From Spirochaetaceae bacterium (GTDB lineage: Bacteria > Spirochaetota > Spirochaetia > B11-G9): DNA of 9,907 bases. Position numbers and translations under genes: made by a program. Positions 1-5,377 of this stretch are shown here, piece by piece; within the stretch, counting starts at the first letter, position 1; each line of letters begins with the position of its first letter. Where the stretch lies: positions 1 through 9,907 of the forward strand of contig DAOWMA010000041.1 in assembly GCA_030643345.1 (NCBI GenBank). The letters run 5' to 3'. The notes under the pieces were generated by a model. The model searched no databases and was not told where the DNA came from. It saw only the letters and a list, made by a program, of their open reading frames with translations.

Positions 1-384
1 AATTAATCTCGATGAAAAAGGTAATCGCTCCAATTCCTGAATCGCCCAATTCATCGATTTTATATAGTTATGGACTTCCTCCCAATCATCACGCTTATCT
101 AATGGGATATCTTCTCTTTCTAGTAGAGCATCATCAATATCTGTTTGGGTCCCTTCAATCTTACTACTTTGAGTTGCTTCTTTAAGAACATGCATACTAA
201 TAAACAAATCAATATTTGGAATATAGTTAGAATACATATCCAGCCGTCCCAACTCTCTGTCGGCCTGACTGAGTAGCTGTATAACCTCCATATTTTCGAC
301 ATCCCATTTATGATTTATATATGAAGGTTGGAAACTCTTATAGTATCCCTGATTTATATGCTTTCCTGAAATAAATTGTTTCAT
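1..384 (-). CDS. Fic family protein, N-terminal part (runs off the left edge)
   Basis: An open frame of 128 codons starts at an ATG (384-382) and continues in frame to base 1, so the C-terminus is outside the window. The protein has the Fic N-terminal domain signature: after a helical stretch comes KEATQSSKIEGTQTDIDDAL at about residues 69-88. In Fic proteins the SSxIEG motif (here residues 73-78, Glu77) is the inhibitory helix that blocks the active-site ATP pocket in cis. Fic enzymes transfer AMP or other phosphate-containing groups to hydroxyl side chains of target proteins. The catalytic HPFxxGNGR motif would lie beyond the edge, so activity cannot be judged. The fold order (inhibitory helix before the Fic core) matches class II Fic proteins, many of which also carry a C-terminal winged helix. 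No Shine-Dalgarno sequence precedes the ATG. The gene lies downstream of the nqr operon on the same strand but appears to have its own promoter. Confidence 0.85.
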   Translation of the reverse strand, partial: MKQFISGKHINQGYYKSFQPSYINHKWDVENMEVIQLLSQADRELGRLDMYSNYIPNIDLFISMHVLKEATQSSKIEGTQTDIDDALLEREDIPLDKRDDWEEVHNYIKSMNWAIQELERLPFSSRLI

Positions 385-438
385 AAACTTAAATAAGGAT
401 ACAGCTTATTTAAGTTTCTTGCAATAAACTTAAATAAG
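385..438. repeat. Three copies of a 13-bp operator-like repeat
   Basis: AAACTTAAATAAG occurs at 385-397 and 426-438. Its exact reverse complement CTTATTTAAGTTT lies between them at 405-417. The two direct copies extend to 15 identical bases (383-397 and 424-438). The three copies bracket the predicted fic promoter: one lies upstream of the -35, one fills the spacer, and one covers the end of the -10 up to the start codon. This arrangement suits repression by a dimeric DNA-binding protein. Adjacent inverted copies could also form an AT-rich hairpin, but there is no T-tract that would make a convincing terminator. Confidence 0.85.
396..424 (-). promoter_or_regulatory. Predicted promoter of the fic gene
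   Basis: Reading leftwards there is a -35-like TTGCAA (424-419), a 17-base spacer and a -10-like TATCCT (401-396), each matching the sigma70 consensus at 4 of 6 positions. The expected transcription start (around 388) is only a few bases from the ATG at 384. This fits the missing ribosome binding site and suggests a leaderless or nearly leaderless mRNA. The assignment is by eye only. Confidence 0.5.
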
Positions 439-446
439 AAAAGTCA

Positions 447-899
447 TTATTTAAACAAAACCCGCTTAACAAGTTCCGGCTCAAGTCTGAACTGAGATCC
501 AATACCTTCAATAAAATGATGTTCTTTTAACAGATGGATGGATAGATCTGTAACAAGAAGCTTTTCTCCAGTGGACTTCAGTTCAATCTCAGCACTTATC
601 TTACGAAAAATTCCATCTTCAAAGGGACAGGGAAGCTTACCTCTGGGATCAACAACCCTTATAAGCCACTTATTATCTACAGTTACAGGTTCACCGAGGC
701 CCTTTCTTCCTTCATCCAGGAAATATAATAGACGGTCTGCAAGTTCATCGAAATCAAGGCCCGCCCTGGACATTTCTCCTTCATCACGGACCATCATATC
801 TTTTATAGAGATTTTTTCATCCCCGAGAAAACCATCAGCTATTATTACACCGGGGAGCATGTTTTCCTGTGCTTTTTTCATTGCAGGAGTCATTTTCAT
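447..899 (-). CDS. Conserved-looking hypothetical protein, last gene of the nqr cluster
   Basis: This 150-residue protein was not recognised. It starts at ATG 899, with a purine-rich AAAGGAT ribosome site in front and a second possible ATG two codons later. It has no signal peptide or membrane segment and looks like a soluble cytoplasmic protein with mixed charge. It has a single Cys in LPCPFEDG near residue 91, so it is not an obvious Fe-S protein. The C-terminal third (LLKEHHFIEG...FRLEPELVKRVL) looks well structured. It follows nqrF by 68 bases on the same strand with no evident terminator, so it is probably co-transcribed. That suggests, but does not show, a role linked to the redox pump. 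Strong reading-frame quality and a plausible ribosome site make it a real gene; the overlapping plus-strand frame is low-complexity and is judged a shadow. Confidence 0.75.
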   Translation of the reverse strand: MKMTPAMKKAQENMLPGVIIADGFLGDEKISIKDMMVRDEGEMSRAGLDFDELADRLLYFLDEGRKGLGEPVTVDNKWLIRVVDPRGKLPCPFEDGIFRKISAEIELKSTGEKLLVTDLSIHLLKEHHFIEGIGSQFRLEPELVKRVLFK

Positions 900-931
900 A
901 TTATTATCCTTTTTGGTTGCATAGGCGAGCA

Positions 932-944
932 GGAACGAAGTTCC
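932..944. other. Small hairpin between nqrF and the downstream gene
   Basis: GGAAC-GAA-GTTCC forms a perfect 5-bp stem with a 3-base loop. It can be extended through an internal loop by an outer GGC/GCC pair near 925-953. It is the only GC-rich secondary structure in the 68-base gap. There is no T-tract, so it is not a normal intrinsic terminator. It may be an mRNA processing or stabilising element, or chance. Confidence 0.35.
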
Positions 945-967
945 GACCAGCCTTATACAGCCTCCGA

Positions 968-2080
968 TCAGGCAAAATTATCATAATAGATTTTATCCAG
1001 GTGAATACCATTTGCTGTCAGGACCTTATTACAGGCCCCAATCATACCAGGACTGCCGCAGAGATATCCCTCTCTTGCTTTTTCTGAATTAATCTTTGTC
1101 TTTAGATAATTATCCAGAACATCAGTTATTATTCCCGTTTCTCCAGTCCAGCCGCTCCCCTCCTCCGGTTCAGAAAGAGCAGGAATAAAATGGAATTTTT
1201 CCCACTTTCCATCAAGTTCCATAATCTCTTTCATATAGAAAACATCTTTAGTTGTTCTTGCTCCGAAGAAGTACCAGACATCCCTGTCTGTTTCACCCTT
1301 TTCAAACATATCGTATAAAATAGACTTAAATGGGGCCATTCCGGAACCGCCTGCAACACAAACCATTGCTGCATCAGTTTCAGATCTTTCAAAATCTCCA
1401 AAGGGACCAATAAGCTCTACTTCCATTCCTTCCTTAAGACGGGTATGGACCCATGTGGTAGCAATACCCCCTGGAACAAGACGTATCAACACTTCAATAA
1501 CACCCTTATCACCCGGTTTTGACGACATGGAGTAGGCCCTTTGTGTAGTCCCTTTTATTTTATCATAGGGAGGTACAACCAGCTGGACATATCTACCTGC
1601 CTGAAAATTGATCTCTTCTCCCTGCAAATCAAAAATAACTTCCTTAATATCATGAGTTACATCACGGATAGATTTAACTGTGGATTTGAATTTTTTGACA
1701 TTAAAAAGATCTTCCGGAATCATTATATCAATATCAGTCTTTACCTTTACCTGACAGGAAAGACGGATATTCTTTTCTATCTCTTCTTTGCTTAAATAGG
1801 GTAGCTCTGTGGGAAGATGAACTCCTACATCACTTGTAACCTGACACTTACCGGCACCGCAGCTTCCCCTTCCACCACAGGCTGATGGAATAAAAATTTC
1901 CTGGGATGCTAATGATGAGAGTAGGGATTCTCCTCCATTAAGGGTTACAATCTTTTCCCCGCCATTTATACTTATATTTACAGGGCCATAGTTATTTACT
2001 ATTTTATCAACAATAGAAATTGCCGCTGCCAGAACTCCGGCAATGACAGCAACTACAACAGGTGCTATTAAAAAATCCAA
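968..2080 (-). CDS. nqrF: Na+-translocating NADH:quinone reductase subunit F (NADH-oxidising subunit)
   Basis: NqrF takes hydride from NADH on FAD and passes electrons through a [2Fe-2S] centre into the membrane part of the pump. The 370 residues show the full NqrF order: one N-terminal membrane helix (about 3-23), a ferredoxin-like domain (about 34-115), the FAD-binding RAYS motif (201-204), the NAD-binding core AGGSGMAP (243-250), CGSPGMIGAC (341-350) and an aromatic C-terminal tail. It is about 38 residues shorter than the Vibrio protein, mostly because a loop before RAYS is missing. The cluster ligands Cys68, Cys74 and Cys109 are present. The position of the third ligand, by ungapped spacing to the Vibrio protein, is Gly77 (codon GGT), with another Cys two residues on (Cys79). 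The start is a TTG preceded by AAGGAGG at 7 bases, 23 bases after nqrE. The RnfB and RnfC type subunits are absent, so this is Nqr rather than Rnf. Confidence 0.93.
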   Translation of the reverse strand: MDFLIAPVVVAVIAGVLAAAISIVDKIVNNYGPVNISINGGEKIVTLNGGESLLSSLASQEIFIPSACGGRGSCGAGKCQVTSDVGVHLPTELPYLSKEEIEKNIRLSCQVKVKTDIDIMIPEDLFNVKKFKSTVKSIRDVTHDIKEVIFDLQGEEINFQAGRYVQLVVPPYDKIKGTTQRAYSMSSKPGDKGVIEVLIRLVPGGIATTWVHTRLKEGMEVELIGPFGDFERSETDAAMVCVAGGSGMAPFKSILYDMFEKGETDRDVWYFFGARTTKDVFYMKEIMELDGKWEKFHFIPALSEPEEGSGWTGETGIITDVLDNYLKTKINSEKAREGYLCGSPGMIGACNKVLTANGIHLDKIYYDNFA

Positions 2081-2103
2081 ATCAAAGCCTCCTTTTTATC
2101 ATT

Positions 2104-2697
2104 CTATTGCACACTTAACATTCCGGAAAATCCGATAAACGCCATTGCCATAAAACCAATAGTAATTAAAGTAATTCCAGGCCCCTTCAACCCCGCTGGA
2201 ACAGGGGCTTTTACAAGCTTTTTCTGAATGGCTGCAAGGGTTACAATTGCAAGCCACCAACCCAGACCTGAACCAAAAGCAAAAACAACAGTTTGAATAA
2301 AACTGTAATTTCTAATCTGCATAAACAATGCAACACCAAGAATAGCACAGTTTACAGTTATTAAGGGAAGAAAAATTCCAAGGGACATATACAGTGCAGG
2401 GGAAACTCTGTCTATTACCATTTCCAGTATCTGTACTGTAGCTGCAATAACAATAATAAAAATAATATATCGCAGATAAAGCAGATCCAGTGGTATAAGA
2501 ACATACTGAAGAAGGACCCAGTTAAGCATGGCAGTAAGAGTTAAAACAACTGTAACTGCAAGACCAAGACCATTGGAAGATTTCATATCCTTGGATATTG
2601 AAATAAACGAACACATTCCAAGAAAATTTGCCAGAAGGATATTACTGGTAAATATCGATGCAAATAATAAAACTACAGGGTTTAAATCAGGGACCAT
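2104..2697 (-). CDS. nqrE: Na+-translocating NADH:quinone reductase subunit E
   Basis: This is an integral membrane subunit of about six helices and 197 residues, the normal length for NqrE/RnfA. Together with the related NqrD it forms the channel-like pair that holds an intramembrane iron centre. Both expected ligand cysteines are present: Cys29 in NFLGMCSF and Cys117 in LITVNCAILG. The start ATG overlaps the nqrD stop codon by one base (TAATG) and has AGGAGG just upstream inside the end of nqrD. A longer frame beginning at 2883 exists, but its extra N-terminus overlaps the nqrD coding sequence and has no family similarity, so the start at 2697 is chosen. Translation is probably coupled to nqrD. 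Confidence 0.95.
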   Translation of the reverse strand: MVPDLNPVVLLFASIFTSNILLANFLGMCSFISISKDMKSSNGLGLAVTVVLTLTAMLNWVLLQYVLIPLDLLYLRYIIFIIVIAATVQILEMVIDRVSPALYMSLGIFLPLITVNCAILGVALFMQIRNYSFIQTVVFAFGSGLGWWLAIVTLAAIQKKLVKAPVPAGLKGPGITLITIGFMAMAFIGFSGMLSVQ

Positions 2698-3303
2698 TAT
2701 TTTGCCTCCTGCTTGAGTATTATTGTTTTTGTTATCCAGATAAATGTTCCTAAAAGAAAAAAAGCACTCGGGGCCATTACCATAATTGTCCAGGGAGTAA
2801 AACCTGAAGGAAGGACAGTTATACCAAATAGTGTTCCAAACCCCATAAGCTCTCTGACAAAAGCTATTAACATGAGTACCCACATATAACCAAGACCGGA
2901 AGTTATTCCGTCCCAGGCAGAAATAAGGGGACCATGGGACTGGGCAAATGCTTCCGCACGACCCATAATTATACAGTTGGTAATTATTAAACCAACATAA
3001 GGGCCCAGAGCCTTACTTCTCAGGAAGATACGCTCTTAGAAGGATATCCACAATTATTACATAAAATGCTATAATAAGTGTTTGAAGTATCATTCTTACC
3101 TTACGGGGAATAATACTTTTCAAAAGTGAAACTGTAATATTGGTAAAGGCTGCAACAAACATAAGCCCTACAGTCATTATAAAAGTATTTGACAGATTAT
3201 TTGTAACAGCAAGAGTGGAGCAGATTCCCAATATTTGTATAAAAATAGGATTACTGTACCATACATTACGTTTTAGTATTTGTACTGGTGAGTCTTCATT
3301 CAT
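2697..3303 (-). CDS. nqrD: Na+-translocating NADH:quinone reductase subunit D, interrupted by a frame break
   Basis: This is the partner membrane subunit of NqrE. The first part (3303 to about 3019) encodes some 95 residues with the Cys28 ligand in ILGICSTLAVTNN. It then meets an in-frame TAA at 3015-3013. The conserved second half continues one frame over, from AGT at 3017, as SKALGPYVGLIITNC, with the second ligand Cys, and runs to the normal end at 2697. The total of 607 bases is one more than a multiple of three. Removing one base gives 201 residues. Adding two gives 202 and would restore an Ile before SK, as in Vibrio NqrD (about 210 residues). Both halves are well conserved. The cause may be a sequence or assembly error, a recent inactivating mutation, or a +1 recoding event; an error or mutation is preferred. 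The start ATG overlaps the nqrC stop (ATGA). Confidence 0.88.
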
Positions 3304-3908
3304 TGATCTGTACCTCCCAGTTCTGATTTAAGTTTATCTATCTGCTGATTAACAATGGTCTGTACAGAATCGCTGGTTCTGGAAGCACCGGTAATTCCAT
3401 CAACCATACCATTATCAGGGTCTTTATCACCACCACCGCCGCCATGCTTTACAACAATACCATTTGCAGCATATTCACCTTTAAACTGATTTTTAAACCA
3501 GGCCTCATCGATACGACCGCCCAAACCAGGGGTTTCAACGTGGGATACAATTTCAAAGCCTACAATTCGCTGAAGATTGGATGTCATTCCAATTACACCT
3601 GTTATTGTTCCCCACAAACCGTTACCCTGAAAGGGACTTACTATTACAGATCTCCCATTTACAGTAGTAGTCTGATAAGGTGAATTACTATCAAAATCGG
3701 GGAAAGTAGAATTAAAAGAAGCTTCAATATCCATATCATCATCTACTGTTATCCCAGCAGCAACAAGGTAAGCCCGGGCTTCTGTAAGCCTCTGGTTTTC
3801 TTCAACCTTACCCTTAGTGGCCCCATAGGCAAGAGAAAGAAGAAATACAAAAAGAAAGGAAAACACAACACTAACTATTACTGTGTAAACAAGTCCAGAC
3901 TTTTTCAT
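3300..3908 (-). CDS. nqrC: Na+-translocating NADH:quinone reductase subunit C (FMN-binding)
   Basis: This subunit has one membrane helix (about 7-29) and an extracytoplasmic FMN-binding domain. It carries a covalent FMN and relays electrons on the outer side of the membrane. Family motifs are GLWGTI (97-102), HVETPGLGGRI (123-133) and the flavinylation site DGITGAS (170-176). The acceptor residue is therefore Ser176, whereas Vibrio NqrC uses Thr; the ApbE target motif is known to tolerate both. A glycine run of five residues precedes the site (156-160) in a loop. At 202 residues it is shorter than the Vibrio protein (257) and nearer RnfG in size. It needs the flavin transferase ApbE, which is not in this window. 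Its start overlaps the nqrB stop (ATGA), indicating translational coupling. Confidence 0.93.
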   Translation of the reverse strand: MKKSGLVYTVIVSVVFSFLFVFLLSLAYGATKGKVEENQRLTEARAYLVAAGITVDDDMDIEASFNSTFPDFDSNSPYQTTTVNGRSVIVSPFQGNGLWGTITGVIGMTSNLQRIVGFEIVSHVETPGLGGRIDEAWFKNQFKGEYAANGIVVKHGGGGGDKDPDNGMVDGITGASRTSDSVQTIVNQQIDKLKSELGGTDQ

Positions 3909-4807
3909 TTTTTCACCGCCTTTTTCTTAAGCTTAACAGCAAGCTCATCCAGAAGTGGTGCAAACATATTTCCCATTAGTATTGCAAAACTTGATCCTTC
4001 CGGGAAAAGGGAAAAATCTCTTATAAGAGCTAAAGATACGCCCACAACTACTCCATACATAACCTGTCCCCAGGGTTTCTTAGCAGACGAAATAGGATCT
4101 GTAACCATAAAGACTGCAATAAAGAGAATACTTCCCGCTAAAAGACTCTCCAGGGGGGGAGCAGAAATAATACCTGAATAAAATAATATGCTCTGCAGGA
4201 TAAGAAATGACAAAACTGTAGATAAAATAGATCTCCAGCTTGCGGTCTTTGTATAAATTAAATAAACAGCTGCCAGAAGGATAAGAATAACCGCACTCTC
4301 ACCAAGAGCTCCCATTCTAAAACCGGTAAGAAGGTCTGTTAGAGGAGGAATGTTACCTACCCTCATCATCTCCAGGGGAGTTGCACCTGTAACAGCATCT
4401 GTACCAAGGGTCCCAAAATGGCCAGGAAGCATCCATCCACCGGTCATGATTGTTGGAAATGTAATATAGATAAACAAACGCCCGGCTATTGCCGGATTGA
4501 ATACATTTCGTCCAAAACCGCCATAGATACTCTTACCGAATAGTATTCCGAAGATTATGCCAATAGCAGCTATCCACAAAGGCACCATTGGGGGCATCGA
4601 GAGTGTATATAAAGCACAGCTGACCAGAACAGCTTCAGATACTTTCTGTTTTCTTTGTTTCATAAACAGATATTCTGTGAGAATACCGGCAGCAAATACC
4701 ACAGCAGCTATGGCAACTACCCGCCATCCGTATAGATAAATAGAAAAAAGAAAGATCGGGATAAGTGAATAAAGAACTCTTCTCATCATGATCTGTTTTT
4801 GAAACAC
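3905..4807 (-). CDS. nqrB: Na+-translocating NADH:quinone reductase subunit B
   Basis: This is the large membrane subunit, with about nine or ten helices. It carries a covalent FMN and the main ion-conducting path. Diagnostic segments are GGFGRNVFNPAIAGR (96-110) and the flavinylation site DAVTGATPL (137-145), with Thr143 as acceptor, equivalent to Thr236 of Vibrio NqrB. The C-terminal MVTDPISSAKKPWGQ and FANLFAPL-like NMFAPLLDEL segments also match. With 300 residues it lacks roughly the first 100 residues of Vibrio NqrB (about 415), so in size it resembles RnfD. The start is a GTG with a strong AGGAGG (4820-4815) seven bases before it. It is the first gene of the operon, and no nqrA precedes it: the next gene upstream is on the other strand. 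Confidence 0.93.
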   Translation of the reverse strand: MFQKQIMMRRVLYSLIPIFLFSIYLYGWRVVAIAAVVFAAGILTEYLFMKQRKQKVSEAVLVSCALYTLSMPPMVPLWIAAIGIIFGILFGKSIYGGFGRNVFNPAIAGRLFIYITFPTIMTGGWMLPGHFGTLGTDAVTGATPLEMMRVGNIPPLTDLLTGFRMGALGESAVILILLAAVYLIYTKTASWRSILSTVLSFLILQSILFYSGIISAPPLESLLAGSILFIAVFMVTDPISSAKKPWGQVMYGVVVGVSLALIRDFSLFPEGSSFAILMGNMFAPLLDELAVKLKKKAVKK

Positions 4808-4823
4808 AAAGATGCCTCCTGAC

Positions 4824-4852
4824 TTTACATGATTAGTATACTAAAGTTTAAT
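4824..4852 (+). promoter_or_regulatory. Predicted promoter of rseC
   Basis: TTTACA (4824-4829) and TTTAAT (4847-4852) are 17 bases apart, and each matches the sigma70 consensus at 5 of 6 positions. The predicted start near 4859 gives a leader of about 50 bases. It overlaps the opposing nqr promoter, so the two probably compete or are co-regulated. Confidence 0.5.
4833..4844. promoter_or_regulatory. 12-bp palindrome, candidate shared operator
   Basis: TTAGTATACTAA is a perfect inverted repeat. It lies in the spacer of the rightward promoter and at the expected start point of the leftward one. A repressor bound here could silence both transcripts. The binding protein is unknown. Confidence 0.5.
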
Positions 4853-4879
4853 TATACACTATGATGAGTTCAGGTGCAA
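4851..4879 (-). promoter_or_regulatory. Predicted promoter of the nqr operon
   Basis: Reading leftwards there is TTGCAC (4879-4874), a 17-base spacer and a perfect TATAAT (4856-4851). Transcription would begin near 4844, leaving a leader of roughly 37 bases before the GTG of nqrB. The predicted start falls at the edge of the palindrome at 4833-4844. Confidence 0.6.
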
Positions 4880-4911
4880 ATTTAATTTTGGCTCAATCTA
4901 TTGAGGTTATT

Positions 4912-5319
4912 ATGATTACAACAGGAATAATTAAAGAAATAAATAATTTAACCATCTCTGTTGAAATATTTCCTGAAGGGGCTTCCTGCAGTTCCGGTAA
5001 TTGTGCAAACTGCAGTGCTGGTGGAAAGGAAAAAATATTGGAAGCATTAAATACAAGAGACCTTCCCATTAAAACAGGCGCTTTCATTGAAATGGAACTT
5101 TCAACCACTAAAGCTCTTATGGCTGCATTTCGTGTTTTAATTATTCCTCTCTTACTTTTTATTGCAGGATTCATACTTTCCGGTAATATATCCGGTGCAG
5201 GTGAAGGTCTTCAGGTTGCCGGAGGATTCACAGGTCTGGCAGGAGGATTTCTGCTTAACCTGCTTTTTGCAAAAAAGTATAAAATGAAAGAAATGCCGGA
5301 AATTGTACGAATACTGTAG
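4912..5319 (+). CDS. rseC: RseC/MucC family protein (SoxR-reducing-system type)
   Basis: This is a small membrane protein of 135 residues. The N-terminal domain MITTGIIKEI... is followed by a cysteine cluster Cys26-X4-Cys31-X2-Cys34 (SCSSGNCANC). Two membrane helices follow (about 67-85 and 95-115) and then a basic tail. This layout matches E. coli RseC (159 residues), which works with the RsxABCDGE complex, a close relative of Nqr/Rnf, in keeping SoxR reduced. The upstream frame is open to an ATG at 4861, but the start at 4912 is preferred because GAGG lies five bases before it and the family begins at MI. It is divergent from nqrB with a shared control region of about 100 bases, which supports a functional tie to the pump. 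The cysteines suggest a metal or Fe-S site, not proven here. Confidence 0.82.
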   Translation: MITTGIIKEINNLTISVEIFPEGASCSSGNCANCSAGGKEKILEALNTRDLPIKTGAFIEMELSTTKALMAAFRVLIIPLLLFIAGFILSGNISGAGEGLQVAGGFTGLAGGFLLNLLFAKKYKMKEMPEIVRIL

Positions 5320-5341
5320 AAACTGTTCAGGAAACTGAAAA

Positions 5342-5357
5342 TATAAGTAGACTTATA
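5342..5357. repeat. Inverted repeat ahead of the two-component genes
   Basis: TATAAGT-AG-ACTTATA has 7-bp perfect arms around a 2-base centre. It sits 20 bases before the kinase start, in the 58-base gap after rseC. A smaller TTCAG-GAAA-CTGAA stem-loop lies just upstream (5326-5339). No T-tract follows either, so neither looks like a terminator. The larger repeat could be an operator. No clear promoter was found, so rseC and the kinase may share a transcript. Confidence 0.45.
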
Positions 5358-5377
5358 CCAAAAAATCAGTAAGAATA

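Noticed and set aside
120..302. A 60-codon minus-strand frame with a hydrophobic stretch
   Set aside because: It overlaps the fic coding sequence in another frame; the fic frame carries the recognisable SSxIEG domain.
385..438. The repeat hairpin as a terminator of the nqr operon
   Set aside because: The stems are almost entirely A/T and lack a following T-tract in the right place; their placement on the fic promoter explains them better.
538..924. A 128-codon plus-strand frame opposite the hypothetical gene
   Set aside because: Its product is Ser/Pro-rich and low-complexity, with no family resemblance, and lies antisense to a better frame with a ribosome site.
2104..2883. Longer version of nqrE starting at 2883
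   Set aside because: The extra 62 residues overlap nqrD and do not match NqrE; the start at 2697 has AGGAGG and the right family N-terminus.
2697..2966. The 3' half of nqrD as a separate gene starting at ATG 2966
   Set aside because: Conserved NqrD sequence continues upstream of that ATG in the same frame to the break at about 3017, so it is a fragment of the same gene.
3009..3025. Programmed +1 frameshift as the preferred explanation for nqrD
   Set aside because: No stimulatory SD-like element or known slippery codon is visible, and other Nqr operons are not known to me to use recoding here; kept only as an alternative.
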